From: Brachionus plicatilis
Taxonomy: Eukaryota; Rotifera; Eurotatoria; Ploima; Brachionidae
Direction: 5' to 3'
NCBI GenBank assembly: GCA_010279815.1
Contig: QEOQ01000204.1
Location: forward strand, 1,241,561-1,305,560
Length of the DNA: 64,000 bases
In this document: positions 1-12,563 of the stretch, in pieces
Layout of the letters: every line of letters starts with the position of its first letter
Numbering within the stretch: position 1 is the stretch's first letter
The notes under the pieces: model-generated
Told to the model about the DNA's origin: nothing
What the model saw: the letters and a program-made list of their open reading frames with translations, nothing else
Databases searched by the model: none
Translations under genes and position numbers: made by a program

Positions 1-520
1 TTATTTCATTTTAGTATTTTTTATTTTTTTTAGAATACTTTACTTTGAGGCTGTAATAGTAAACAATAATTTATATTTATGTAAGAAGCTAGAAATTAGA
101 AAATTAAAAAATTAGCTAATTTTTAAAAATATTAAAAAATAATCAAAACCTAAGAATATTATTTTTTTTTTCTTTTTAATTAATAATGTTAATAATAATT
201 ATATCAGACCATCAAAGTAGAAAAGCTTTATGAAAACCCAGCAAGTAATTAGCGAAATTAAAAAAAAATTTTATAAACAAGAATTTAATTAAATAGTTTA
301 GTTTTTATAGAATAAAAAACAATTATTAACGTAAATTTTGGTCCAAAAAGTCAACTAAAACTTTTACTAATGTTTTTCACTGAAAATTAAATCTTGAGAT
401 AACAATTTATTAGTAAGTAAATAACTGCATATTTTTTTGCTAATTTTGTTCCACTCTAAAAAGCTAAAAAATCACATTTTCACTATAAAAGTTAAATTAT
501 AAAAAAAAATATATATTAAA

Positions 521-900
521 AATCAATGGTTTTGTAAAATTCAGTACAAAAGAACAGAACAAAGTGTAAAAAACTTAAATAACTTTTTTTCTAAAAGTTT
601 AAAATTAATTCTGTTAATGCAGAGAGGTGCAACATTCAAAGTTACATCAATTGTAAAAGTTTGCTAATGATGTGCAAAATCTATGCAAAATGCAATACGC
701 TCGATTATATTGAAATTCAATTTCTGCTAAACTCTGAAAATTTAGAAGACCTTGATATTTGATACAACTTTGAATGTTGCACTAAGTTGCATTTACAGAA
801 TTAAGTTCAAACATTTAGAAAAAAAGTTATTTAATTTTTTTACATTTTTTTTTGTTATTTTTATCATTTTTTACTGAATTTCACAAAATCAAAATCATTT
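521..900. repeat. Foldback (inverted-repeat) element
   Basis: The left arm (521-650) and right arm (759-900) are imperfect reverse complements over about 130 bp. The best-matching stretch is GTGCAACATTCAAAGTT on the left, mirrored by AACTTTGAATGTTGCAC on the right. Arms are separated by about 108 bp without coding potential. The structure is that of a nonautonomous foldback/MITE-type element; no transposase is seen and superfamily is unknown. Confidence 0.6.
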
Positions 901-1538
901 AAAGTTTGAACATAATCGATTCAAGTGTGCAAATGATGATGATGTATTAATTCATCGAAAAATTAATTCATATAAAATTAATAAAATCAAACAGAACTCA
1001 TAGAATATATTTTGGTAGAAAATTTTTTTAATAAAAATATTCTCATAGAATCTTTTTTTCATAGAAATTATGTTAACAACTTTAATAGATAATTTTAAAG
1101 ATTAAATTAAACAAAAATTTTTTTAAGAAAGGAATTTTAAATGTATTTAAATTTTATTAATTTTTTTAATTAAAATTTTCATTTTTTGTAGATTTTGTAG
1201 AAAATTTCAAATATTTTTTCGATTTATGGTCAATTAAAAAATAAGAGAAATTATTATTCTTGAAAAAAAAATGAATTTTTTGATAAATTTTTTTGAATGA
1301 TTTTTCAATATTTAATTCCTTAAAAAAATTCAATGAAAATAAATCTATTAAATAATTAATCTATGAAAATGATTCTATGAAATAATAATTCTACGAAAAA
1401 AAAAAATCTATGAACCGAACGTTCACCCAAATGATAGATCAATTGAACAACGTTAGAACAGGAATCGGACAAACAAAACGACACATATAAAAAAATCTTT
1501 AATCTCAACAAAGGATAATTAAATTTCTCTACATAATA
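901..1538. other. AT-rich noncoding stretch with small repeats
   Basis: No gene is supported. From about 1320 to 1410 variants of TCTATGAAA and TTCTACGAA recur, ending in GAACGTTCACC at 1419-1429. The same terminal motif is found at 42663-42673, beside similar TTCCATGAA repeats in a CKAP5 intron, so this may be a degraded dispersed repeat. Confidence 0.3.
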
Positions 1539-1539
1539 A

Positions 1540-1716
1540 CAACGCTAATTTAGCATTTAAGCCTATAAATCCAGAAGGAGAGCGCTATAATTTATGTTGC
1601 GAAATTCGATAAGCAAGCTAAATCAAATCCTGTGAGCGATTTAACAACCGGGATTCGTATTCCAACATGTACAGAGAGCGATTTTGCTGATTTTTTAAAG
1701 AACAACAATAAATAAA
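1540..1716 (+). pseudogene. Short broken coding relic, unidentified
   Basis: This GC-richer patch in very AT-rich DNA translates well except for one frameshift near 1610. Upstream of the shift it reads ..FKPINPEGERYNLCCEIR, then a stop. One frame over it continues as KQAKSNPVSDLTTG.. and ..CTESDFADFLKNNNK to a TAA at about 1714-1716. Residue composition is protein-like (balanced charge, Cys, Pro, Gly), unlike chance ORFs nearby. I do not recognise the family. It could be the end of a decayed gene or a transposon ORF fragment. Confidence 0.3.
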
Positions 1717-1813
1717 TAAATTAAAATATTATTAATCGATCTAGCGCTTTTCTTGTTTGTTTCCAGCTAGCTCTCGTGGTTGTCTTTCTAACCACTTTTT
1801 CCCGGTTGACCCA

Positions 1814-1821
1814 TGACGTCA
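1814..1821. promoter_or_regulatory. CRE-like palindrome TGACGTCA
   Basis: A perfect TGACGTCA (CREB/ATF full site) lies about 840 bp upstream of the PRRC2-like start codon, in the likely promoter or 5' UTR region. An eight-base palindrome is rare by chance in DNA this AT-rich, but function is inferred only. Confidence 0.25.
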
Positions 1822-1995
1822 ATTAATAATAATAATTTATTATCAAGTCTAGAGCATAATTTTGACTTGAACTTTTGTATCGTTATAGTTTCTGTTCAAT
1901 CGCTCCCAATTTGACCATTTAATTATATTATCCCTAACATAAATTATGATGCGCGATTTAGCACACAAAAATTCAAATAGATCGATATTTTTTTA

Positions 1996-2011
1996 TGTGT
2001 GTGTGTGTGTC
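1996..2011. repeat. (GT)n microsatellite
   Basis: A run of about eight GT dinucleotides upstream of the PRRC2-like gene. Confidence 0.8.
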
Positions 2012-2251
2012 TAATAAATTAGAATAATTATGATAAAGCGAATTTTTCTAGCCAAACAATGGAGCATTATGGTCCAGAGATTTTTGCTCGCCAACACAAG
2101 CCGCTTCGCTGCAGCTTCCAGCACAAATTATTACCCAATTCAATTTTGTTCCTTCTTTCATTCATGAAAAAATTTGCCACTCTTTTTTTTTTTGTTTATT
2201 TTATTTTTATGTTTTTGAGTTTTTTTGAGACTTTAACCTTGTGAATTAACA

Positions 2252-2520
2252 NNNNNNNNNNNNNNNNNNNNNNNNNNNNNNNNNNNNNNNNNNNNNNNNN
2301 NNNNNNNNNNNNNNNNNNNNNNNNNNNNNNNNNNNNNNNNNNNNNNNNNNNNNNNNNNNNNNNNNNNNNNNNNNNNNNNNNNNNNNNNNNNNNNNNNNNN
2401 NNNNNNNNNNNNNNNNNNNNNNNNNNNNNNNNNNNNNNNNNNNNNNNNNNNNNNNNNNNNNNNNNNNNNNNNNNNNNNNNNNNNNNNNNNNNNNNNNNNN
2501 NNNNNNNNNNNNNNNNNNNN
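2252..2520. other. Assembly gap (N run)
   Basis: 269 consecutive undetermined bases sit about 140 bp upstream of the PRRC2-like start codon, so part of the promoter or a 5' UTR exon may be missing. Confidence 1.
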
Positions 2521-2657
2521 CTCACTCTGTTCTCTGTTTTTTTCCAATGCTTTGTACACGACTTTAAGACTTTTTTGCTTAGCTCCGTCATCTCAAGTCG
2601 ACTATGACTTAACCAGCTATTTTATTTTACGATTTTAGATTTTTCTTTTTGAACAAA

Positions 2658-5600
2658 ATGTCTTTACATAACCAAGAAAGCCAACATGTAACCAATAAAG
2701 CAAGCAACAGTTTATTCGTAAATCAGTCGGCGGCGGGCGCGCCATCAATGGCCAAGCAAATCGCGAAGAGCGCCGCGCCGTCCCTCTCAAACAAGTATTC
2801 GACATTGAACATAAACAACCAATTCAAAGGCAAAGCGATCGAGCCGCAACACAAGGCGACAGTGCTGCGCCCGGCTCCGAGCGGCATGCAGACGCTGGGC
2901 AAGGCCGTGGCCGCCAGACGCATGCCGCCACCGGCCCATCTGCCCAGCCTCAGAACCTTCAACTCGAGCCCGACCCAAAGCGTCGAGAGCACCTCGAACG
3001 ACAACTCGTCCGGCTCCCAGGCCAGCAGTGCGCAGCCGGGCGCGCCGACCATAGCGGCCGTGGTGAGCGGCTCGCCGTGGGCACACGATTCCAACCCGAA
3101 CAGCTCGTTCGAGTCGAGCGGCCGCGTCTCCAACAGAAACAACTCGATAAACCAGGACGATTTTCCCAAGCTGGACGAGACCATTCAGCAGAAGGGCGGT
3201 GGCGAGCGGGGCCAGGAGGCGAGCGGCAGCGACGAGCCGGTCCTAAGGCCGACCAATCTCGGCAACTGGTCGGCCCGAACGCCCGTCCAGTCGGTCGACG
3301 AGCCGGACGCTGCCGAGCCGCCCAGGCCGCCGTCGCCCGCGTCCCTCTCCTATCAGCCGGCCCATCACCGGTCCAGCCAGTTCAGGACGAGCAAATATGC
3401 GCCCAATCAAAGCTATCGCAAGCATCCGGCAGAGGCCAAGATTGACGAGTCCAAACGACCCTTTTTGTACAATAAAAATGACAGTTTACTTGAGACTAAC
3501 AAAGAAAATGTGGCCGACGACTCCAACCGAATTGACTTTTCCAATTTGGACGAGAACAATTGGGCCATGATTAGCGACCGAGTTGACTACAATGAAAAGT
3601 TGGAGTTTGGTGATGAGGAAGAGGCTGAGAACAAGACGGACAGTGTCAAGCAGGATTTTCAGGACTTGGACGAGCTAAAGTGGGAGGACAGGAGAAAGGA
3701 GAAGCAAGAGGAGCTGGATAAAAATTTGGAACGGGCCAAGTTGCGCCGTGATGAAGAATTGAGAAGGGTTAATCAGGAGATGAAAAGTGTGAGTGTTAAT
3801 GACGATGAAACAAGTGCCAGAGATTTTGGTCAGAGAGCGCATAGTTTTAAAAATAATCAGGCAAATAGTCAGTCGAGTCGAAGTGCTCAAAATAATCGCT
3901 CGAATAACTACTCAAGAAGGTAAAATTGTTTTATATATTTTTATGTTTTTTTTTTATTAATGATTTCACTGTAAATGATCGAGGTACAATTTTTTGGACA
4001 TTACCATAAAAAATGAGGGTTAAAGCTGGCGCAGTTCAAAACTACACCACTATCACAAATTCTTATTCTGCATATATGAAAATACATTTTTTTTGTGGGG
4101 TTAAAAAGATGATTTTTTTTGACTACCCCCCTCTCAGAGATTAGCACCAAAATTATTATTTGTATCATTTTAGTTCTAAAAATATTAAGATTTTGTAAAC
4201 ATATTTAATTATTATTGTACAGATTCTTAAAGCTTTTTTTCTAAGCTACAAAAAATGAATTGATTCGTTTTCAAAAAATAAGTTTTGACCACTAAAATTA
4301 TTTTTGGAGTTTTTCACTATTTTTGTATCTCGTTCTTGGTTTACCCCCTAATTTAATTTTTTTTGGCAGAGTCAGAATCTGCACAAAATTCTGAACAAAT
4401 TTTTGAGCTCACTATTTTAATTTTTGACTTCTAAGTCCATGAATTTTGACCAAAAAATGTAATTTTTATTTAAAAAAAAAATTAAATTTTTAATTTCCAC
4501 TAAATTATTAAAAAAAAATCCATGAATCAAAACATAATAAATTTTATTTTTGTTTTTTAAGTCCAGTCGAATACTGGTGTTCAAGATTTAGTGTAGTATT
4601 ACAAAAATATATTTTTTAGATAAATCTAAGGCGAAATCGGCAGAAAATTTTTAAATATATATAAACTTTATATTTTCTTAAAAGATTAGTGGAAATCAAA
4701 AATTTAAATTTTTTGGTCAAAATTTATGGACTTAAATGTCAAAAATTAAAAAAAGTAAGCTCATTAAAAATTAAATTTTGTATTAAATTCAGTAAGATCA
4801 TTAAAAATTAAATTTATAGAATAAACAAATCTATTTTTCTAAAATTATTTATAGCATTCAATTGTTAATTAAAGTAGCACAATGCTTTAAATCAGAAAAG
4901 TAAATTTGTTACATTTTCTTTTTTTTTATAAAAGGACATATTTAAAAATCAATAAAAATGTGCTTAAAATTCGATTTAAATGTAGATTTTTTAAAATTAA
5001 AACACCAATTAGTTCATTTAAGTTTTTTTCATGGTTTTTGTACGTTGTTCCGTACCTCAATCGCTTACGGTGTAGAGAAAATTTTTTTTTTGAATTTGAA
5101 TGTAACTGGTGATTTATGATGCTTTGCAAAATTTTTACAACCATGTTAAAATATCAACGGATAATCAGATACGGTTAAAATTTTATATACATATTATATA
5201 CATACTTACTATCAGAGTCTTCTAGTTTTTTAATATTTGTTTGGTATCAAGTTAGTATATTTTAACCAAGTTCTAGGCAAATAAATACACCTTATACTTA
5301 TTTGCGCTGGGTGTCCTCGACCTTAAAATATTTTGTTGATAAATAATTTAAAAGTACTGTCATTTGGAGGTCAAGTATTTTTTAGATTTAAAAAATTAAA
5401 AATAAACAATTTAGTAATATTTAAAACCTTAAGAAAGTAGCTACTCAAAAATATATTATACATTAGATTTTTAATAAAAAAAGACAATAAATTTGCATAA
5501 AATAAAAGTTAATTGGGACATTTAAATTGAATTTAGTACTTTTTAAACTTTTGTTTAGACTTGATAATTTAATTCTAAATTTTATTTATTTTGAACTTAA

Positions 5601-8600
5601 AAGCTAAATCTGATTCTTTTCGAGAACCTACCATCCAGCATTTTTTAGAGGGTAAATCTTGTCTGTTTTTTTTTAATAATAAAATTTGAAAATTAAATTA
5701 ATTTAATTAATTTAATAAATAATTTTGAAAAATATAATCCATTTTTAAAGAGCTAATTTTTTAAAGTTTTTGAATTACATAAATTTTTTATCAAAAAAAT
5801 ATATCAAGGTCGAGGACACCGAGCGCAAATAGGTATCAGGTGTTTTTTTTGGGTAGAACTTGGTAAAAGTATACTAATTTGAAAAAATTAAAAAAAAGTT
5901 AGTCCTTTTTGTCTTTTTTAAGAAATTTTTATATCGCTATTGATATAGACCGTAGAATTTGGCTTTTGTTTTCAATGTTTTTGATAATTAAACTCAAATA
6001 GATTGTTTTTTAACTAAATGCCATCCAAAGATTGAAGAATTGTCGAGACATTAAAAAAAAACATTAGGTTTGATAGAGGATATTGGTTTTTAAACTTATA
6101 AGTCTTACAACGATTTATTGGGGTTTATTTTTTAATAATAGACCGAAGAGTACATCTTATAATTTAAATTGGACAAGTTTTTTAAAAATTCGATTTTTTT
6201 ATTGAAAAATTGACCAGAAAATTAATCATTTTTTAGTCTGACGAAAGTTATTGATCTCTAAATTTATGTGTCCTACAGCAATTTATAATTTAGTGCAAAT
6301 CAAAAAAAATATTGTGAGTTTATTTTTAAATAAAAGACCGAAGGGTATATTTTGAAATTTAAATTTTTTTTTTTTGTTAGAAATAGATTTTTCAAATTTT
6401 ATTTAGGCCTTTGTATTTGTTATTTTTGATAATATATCTGATGTAATAAAAAAATTTTTTGAATCATTTAAAAATTGATTGATGGAGTATGACGAGGGTT
6501 GTTGGACTCATAATTAATATGCCCTAGTATAATTTATGATTTGCTGAAGGTTAATTTTAAAAAAATTAATTGGGGTTGAATTTTTAAAAAATAACCTTGA
6601 AGTTTCTTGTAAATTTTAAAAAAGATAAATTAATTTATTTAAGAATCGAAAAACAGATTTGAAATTTTTTAAAAATTAAGAATTATATCTTGTCCCTCAA
6701 AGTTTTGGTCCAGATTGATATCAAACTTCTTTCTTATTTTTGATCATTTTTCGATCTAGAATAACAGGAATAAAAAAAGAATTTTTTTGACCATAAGTAC
6801 TATTTGAAAATAAATATTAATAATTTTTAAATTAAAATAAATAATTTTTTTTTTGGTATCTGTCAAAATTTATTTAAGATCCAATAAAGTAGACAATCAG
6901 TTGACCTTTTTTTTATATTTATTTTTTAAAGATCCTTAAAAAAACCGAGTTTTAAAATCATTATAATGGGTAAAAAAATTAGGCAAAAATTCGAAAAAAA
7001 TTAAAGGAGAAAAAGAGTCAAGATAATTTAGAAAATGTTTGGTTTTTCGAAGACGATTGGATATGATATGGGGCTAAAATTGAGGAAAATTTTTTTTTCT
7101 TATTCAAACTCAGTAATAAACAGTAATGAAATTTAATAAAATAATTTCTTAATTTTTTTTTTCATTTTAAAAAAAACTTAAATTGAAAAAAAGCATTTTA
7201 AATATTTTGAATAAAATTCAAAATCAAGATTAAGCAACTCTGTATCAATAAAAAAATCAAATTATTCAAAAAAAAATTATCCATTTTATTTTGAATTTTT
7301 TTGTATCAAAAACTTGAAGAGAGTAAAAATTTTTTTAGATATTTTATTAAAAAAAATTTAATACCAAGATTAATCAACTCTGCATAAATAAAAAAAAAAC
7401 TTGAATCATCCGAAATAAAATTGATTTTTTTTTGTAGAAATGATGATCAAGCGGAGGCCAGTAATCGGCCGAATTCTCGCCACCACGGACCTGCACATCA
7501 AAACCATCAATCTCACGCATTGTCCGAGTCACCTCAAACAAGCGACAAATCCGACAAGACATCTCACCATCAAACATCTATCAACCAGCGCCAAAGCCAC
7601 CCTTCTCAAAGCTTTAATCAACACAATGCACCAAACCAGCCCAACCGCTACCACCAGTCGAACGCCAATCAGCCAAATAATAATAACAAACCAGCTTCAT
7701 CGAACCCGCGTTACCACGCCAAAAAAGCTGATCCAAGCCAGGCCAGCGAACAGAAAAAATCTCTCAAACAATTGAGCCACAATGTGCCCGAAATCGAGTC
7801 CAAACTTCAGCCGCTCGGCTCCAAAAAACAACTTCCAACACAAACAAATCCAGGTGGCAGTCAGGCCCAAGTGGAAAAAAAAATCGACCCTGAGCCCAAG
7901 AGCAGCGAGGCCCAAGAGCCGCAGCTTCGCAACGTTTGGAACCGAAACCAGAACGTGTCCAATCCAGACTCGCAATCCAAGCCTGCGCAAAACAAACCAG
8001 AGCCCAAGGCCAAGCACCAACAGAGATCCAGTCAAGGTTACCGGAGCGCACGACGCAGATACGAAGGCGACTACGACGAAGACTACGACGAATACACCGA
8101 AGAAGAGGACGAGCAGTTCTCTCAAAACAACCCAAACCGGCCTGTCGCCAGTTCGGTGTATTCACGCAGGCCCGCTTCCACGGCCCACTATCCAGCCTCT
8201 TACAAACGCGGCGCCAACAGACGCTCAAACGACTACTACGAGCCCGACTCAAAAAACTACTACTCTCAACCCTCTCAATCCAATCGCTACTACAACTATG
8301 ACTACACCTATCCAAAGACCAATGCCGGACACAATTACCGCGCCAATTCCAGAAATTCTAACTTTGCGCCCTCCAACAGCAAAGTCTTCTACAATTCGAA
8401 CACAAAAAGTGTCAAAGACCAAAAAGAACCTCTGAACAGGTCGTCGCGCGATCAAACCAGTGTGGCCAAGCAGAGCGAGCCCACTGACGCCGAAATGTAC
8501 GACGAATGGGAGACTGCGTCGGACACCAGTCTCCGACCCCATGCAAAAAAGCCAGACGAGCCCAAAAGCTCGCTGAACAAGGACGCGGCCAAACCGGCCA

Positions 8601-11600
8601 AAAATCAGCCCCAAAAACAATTCAACAACAAAAAGTCAAACAACCAAAGGGAAGCTAAATCGCGTCGCAACACCTCCAACACGAATCCCAACGACCCGCG
8701 CTACACAGCCAAGTACTGGAGCGACAATTCCAAAAGTGACAAGACCACCGAACAAAAACAACAACAACAGCAACAGCAGCAGACGGACAGCCGGCCGAGA
8801 ACCAATGGTCAGTCGAACAAAAACGCCAAAGTGAATGTGCAAGTGTTTAGAGTGGACAAAATTGTGGTGGACGACCCGGAAGCGGTGAGAGAAGCGCTGA
8901 GTAAAAAAAGTCAAAGTGCTAGAGAGAAGCCGAAAGCGAACGGGCTGTCGGGCATCGATTTGAGTAACCGGGCCGGCGTGGTCATTGTGGACTATGTGCC
9001 GGAGTCGGCCGAGGCGCCGCTCGAACTTGAGAACTCGGCCGAGGACGACGAAAAAGATGACGACGACGGCTTTCAAAAAGTAAAGACCAAACGCGACAAA
9101 AAAGCCGAAAAATTGAAGGCGCAAGCGGCCGCGGCCGCCGCTCAATCAACACAGGTCAAGGTCACATCTGTCAAAAAAAGCAGAGAGCCCAAAAATGGCA
9201 AAAAAAGCGCCGCCAAAGCCGACTCGAGGCCCAAGGCCAACAAAGTCAGCATCATGAACAACATTCAAACATGGAAAAATGACATGGCCAAACCGGGCAC
9301 AAAACAAACATCTCAATTTGCTGTGAAAAACGCACCGGCCACCGAGCCTCGGACCAAATCGCTGCCGGACAATTTGAGAAAAAAAACAAACGCTTGGCAA
9401 ACTACAAATGTGCACAAAAGTGACACTGGTTGTGGCAAAGTGACGCCGCTAGAAAAATCCACTACGCCAAACGAGCCCAATGAACTTGACGAAACAAAAT
9501 CAGACAAAGAAATGGTCAAGCCAAAAGAAGAGAGCAAAGAAACGGCACAGCCAAGCCGAGAAAAAAATGTCTGCACTGTCAAACCGACTAAACAAGTGGT
9601 CGCCGCCGACCCAAAGCCAACGGCCGTACCGGTCGGCAATTCGGCGAGCCCCGGCTCTGTGCCATCGCCCCATTCGAACACTCAACATTTAGCCGACAGT
9701 CAATCAATAAACAAGTATTATGACAAGATAGTGATCAATCAGACTAGTAGTAGCACGGCCGCGGCAGTGGTGGCCGTGACAGTGACGTCAATTCAGCATC
9801 AGCAGCCGATGCCAAGCAGCAGTGAACAAATCGAGCAGCGGACAGCGCTCAAGCAATCGAGTTCGTCATCGTCCATCAAAAATCAATCGAGTCCAAATGT
9901 GTCCAGTCAATCGGACGGCCAGCCGACTCAAGCACACAACAACAGCAGCGAGATGTGCCAAATGGGCGCCGCTCAAATGCCAAATTACAATTTTGCGCCG
10001 GCCGCCACCGCCAGTCAGACAAGTTTGATGTCATCACCGTCTCAAACAAACTCGCAGCTGTCCGCTTCGTCGCTCATGCACTCGCTCAGCATCAACCAGA
10101 GCATGCAGCCGGCCCAGTTTATGCAGCCCATCTATCAGCCGATGGTGCAGCCGTTTGTGCCGCAGTCAAGGCCAATGGTCGGCCAAAATCAACCGACTGC
10201 CAGCCAGCCGGCCAAGCCCAGTCTCAATTCGCTGTTTGACTTGAACTTTGGCGAGTTCAATGGCAAAGAGGGCATGTTCTATGCGCCGGCGCCGCCACCG
10301 CCGCCACCGCCTCAAAACTACATCGGCCAAATGGCGCCAGGCCAGCCTCAGCCAGTGCCGCTCAATCCCTACCCAAACGGCTTCGAGCACAGCCACCAAT
10401 TTTTCGGCCAAAAGCTGCTCAACAACAAGCCAAACGGCGCCTTTGTCCAGCCCGGCCAATTCAACGGCATCAATGGCAGCCTCAAGTCGCAGTTTGCGCC
10501 AAACGCGCCCAGCCAACTAATCAACCAAATGCACCAGTACAACAAACAGGAGTACGCCTTTTTTAACGGCCAGATGCCGCCTGCTCAAAATTTTGCCCCG
10601 GCGCCCGCCCAACCGAACAGCCAGGCTGGCGCCAACACCAACAATTTGGGATTTTTCATGTCCCAAATCGGCAATTTGAACGCCTCTCAATTCCAGGCCC
10701 AGCAGTCTGTGTTCAATATGGGCCAAGGTCAGCTGTCAAACAACCAGCTGTTCGGCCTCGGCTACAACCAACACCAGCACCAGCAGCAGCAGCAACAGCA
10801 ACAGCAACATCAGCCAAACTCCCAATTTAACTTGTCCAATTTGATGCAAACGCCGCAAAATCAGCCCGGCCAGCAGACACCGGCGCCCCACCGACAAACG
10901 CCTCTCTCCATGCCCAGCTCGCCCTTTGTCCAAAGCGACAGCCAACACGACAACGCTTTTATGAAGCAGCCAAACGGCTTCGACATCAACTACAAGTCAC
11001 AGCAGGCCGGCCAGACCAGCTACGCCAGCAGAAACGGCGCCTCTCTGGCGGCCAACAAACAAATGTTCGCTGCTCTAGAGGCGGCCAACAATTTTGACAA
11101 GGGACCCCAAGCAAACAAGACTCAATCGAACAGCTATTACAGAAGCATGGATCAGAGTGTGCAGAGCCACTATGGCCAAGTGGGCATGATACCGCCGCAG
11201 CAGCAGCCGCCACTGTTGCCTAATCCTCCCATGATGCACAACCAATTGCCCAGTCAAATGCAGCAGCAGCAGCAGCAGCAGAACATGAATATGAACAATA
11301 AGATGGGCTTCAGCAAGCCGGCCGCCATGGCCCGCTATCCCAATGCATATGCCAGCCAAAGTCGACCACAGGCTCCTGCTGCTTACTACAACCAGAATTA
11401 CAGTCGAAGAGCGTACACCAGTCAGGCTAGCTATCAGAGCAATGGGAAAAAAATGCCCTTTATGGATGGCAAAGTGGTGGTGGTGCAGAAAAATTGCGAT
11501 CAAGTCAAACAGGATGGTACGCAAGCTGGCCAAACAGTTCAGTCGCAGACTTGTGATTCGACGCCCAATGCAAGCGAGGAAAAAAATGAATGCACCTCGG

Positions 11601-11614
11601 CCAGTGTTATTTGA
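2658..11614 (+). CDS. PRRC2: PRRC2/BAT2-like protein, 1812 residues, two coding exons
   Basis: Coding exons are 2658-3919 and 7438-11614. The intron has donor AAG|GTAAAA and acceptor TTTTTTTTGTAG|A, and joins in phase 2 (AG|A, Arg) with no stop. The start is the ATG in gaacaaaATGTC, just after a possible 5' UTR splice acceptor at about 2638. Residues 44-101 form the BAT2 N-terminal domain: a KYSTLN start, FKGK, then QTLGKAVAARRMPPPAHLPS, closely matching the vertebrate PRRC2A/B/C signature. The rest is low-complexity, as in the family: Ser/Pro/Asn/Gln-rich, an acidic patch (EFGDEEEAE), a DYDEDYDEYTEEEDE run, a charged GFQKVKTKRDKK block and poly-Gln tracts. PRRC2 proteins are large cytoplasmic RNA-associated factors linked to translation and stress granules; the role here is inferred. 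Exon GC is far above the flanks. Confidence 0.9.
4406..4762. repeat. Inverted repeat in PRRC2-like intron
   Basis: The left arm starts at AGCTCACTATTTTAATTTTT (4406) and the right arm ends at AAAAAGTAAGCT (about 4759). Arms share TTTTGACCAAAAAA / TTTTTTGGTCAAAA and TAGTGGAAAT / ATTTCCACTA, giving about 130 bp each around a spacer of about 100 bp. Likely an old foldback element. Confidence 0.5.
5249..5880. repeat. Foldback element in PRRC2-like intron
   Basis: The left arm 5249-5330 and right arm 5800-5880 are reverse complements at roughly 85 percent. Both contain TATTTGCGCT and GGTGTCCTCGACCTT, the right one in complement. These GC-richer arms stand out from the AT-rich 470-bp centre, which has no ORF. 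Probable nonautonomous element of about 630 bp. Confidence 0.6.
7193..7412 (+). repeat. Direct duplication next to the intron 3' splice site
   Basis: Segments at about 7193-7275 and 7336-7412 are diverged copies, each with CAAGATTAA[GT]CAACTCTG followed by an A-rich run. The second copy ends about 25 bp before the acceptor at 7436-7437. Confidence 0.5.
8751..8783 (+). repeat. Poly-Gln CAA/CAG tract in PRRC2-like exon 2
   Basis: A CAA/CAG run encoding an interrupted eight-Gln tract. Similar tracts occur at about 10769-10815 (with His) and 11261-11281. Confidence 0.85.
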
Positions 11615-11836
11615 GTTGGTAGTGTTAAGCTAAACAAAAAAAAACCGCTTTTTTGGCTAGCTGAACATTTAACGTCAGAGATTTTTAAAATTGAAAAAGT
11701 CGCTTTTTTTTCTTGTGATTGGGTTCTTGTGTTTATTAAAAAAACTGAATCGTTTAATTTGTTTTTTTTTTTCTAAATTTTAATATTTTTCTTTTCACCC
11801 ATACTTTTTTTTTTTCTGAGTGTGTATGAAATTTTA

Positions 11837-12004
11837 AATAAATTTTAAAATAATTATACCAGAAAGATTTTCGCTACAATTTGTCTCTCTAGTTTAGTTT
11901 GGATCTTTTGTGGATGTAATTTTTGTTTGTTGAAATCGAAAATACTTTGTTTGTATCTTGCTTGCCAATTATGAATTGGAATAGTTTTTCGCTTTTCAAA
12001 TAAA
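11837..12004 (+). terminator. Candidate polyadenylation signals of PRRC2-like gene
   Basis: Canonical AATAAA hexamers lie at 11837-11842 and 11999-12004, 220-390 bp after the stop codon, each followed by T-rich sequence. Which is used cannot be told from sequence. Confidence 0.5.
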
Positions 12005-12341
12005 GCTATGCTAATGTATTTTTTCTTCAAAAAAGTGTAAAGTACTGGGGGCTAATATTTTTTGAAATTTATTCTTTTCGTCGACACTTTTTTTCCCACT
12101 GGGCCGAACAAATCATGAAGCAGGTATTTTTATTTATTTATTTAAATATTCAAATAAAATATTAAAAAATTATTTTTTTTTTTCATCAAAAATAGTACAA
12201 AGATGTTCCTTTAGATTTGTTTGCTTTCAAACTCGAATAATTGGTAAAATCACCAAGAAAAATTAAAATTTTAATGCCAAGAGAAAAATGAAAAAAATTG
12301 TAAATAAGAGAGAGAAAAAGAAATAAAAAACATTTAATAAT

Positions 12342-12563
12342 CGTGATTGTTTAAATGGGGAAAAACGGACTCTAAACGCAAAAAATTATGAAAAAATTTT
12401 AAAAATGAGTTAATTCTTGAAATTAAACAAAAATTTGATTAATAAATATATTAAATAATGATTCTGAGTATTTTCAAGAATTAACTCATTTTATAAATTT
12501 ATCCGTATTTTTTTGCGCTTATAATCCGTTTTTTCTCGATTTAATGCGTTAAAACAATCATGT
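12342..12563. repeat. Foldback element (about 220 bp)
   Basis: The left arm 12342-12425 is the reverse complement, with mismatches, of 12471-12563. Shared blocks are ATGAGTTAATTCTTGAAA, the CGGA..AA.CGCAAAAAA core and TGATTGTTT at the outer end. The spacer is about 45 bp with no coding capacity. Typical MITE geometry. Confidence 0.6.

Larger units (their letters stand above)
3920..7437 (+). other. PRRC2-like intron with degraded repeats
   Basis: The 3518-bp intron has no supported gene. It carries inverted-repeat pairs at 4406-4762 and 5249-5880 (listed separately), loosely repeated 170-250 bp units at about 5940-6620 sharing TTTATTTTTAAA...AGACCGAAG-like cores, and a direct repeat near its 3' end. 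Confidence 0.7.

Noticed and set aside
2059..2244. 61-codon ORF with a hydrophobic C-terminus
   Set aside because: The hydrophobic end comes from a T-rich run; no splice context or coding composition, and it runs into an assembly gap.
2723..3425. Overlapping long antisense and shifted-frame ORFs in PRRC2-like exon 1
   Set aside because: They are shadows of the GC-rich exon; Arg/Ala/Gly-rich composition with no start context.
7697..11533. Several minus-strand ORFs over 100 codons in PRRC2-like exon 2
   Set aside because: Leu/Val-rich shadows of Gln/Lys codons on the opposite strand.
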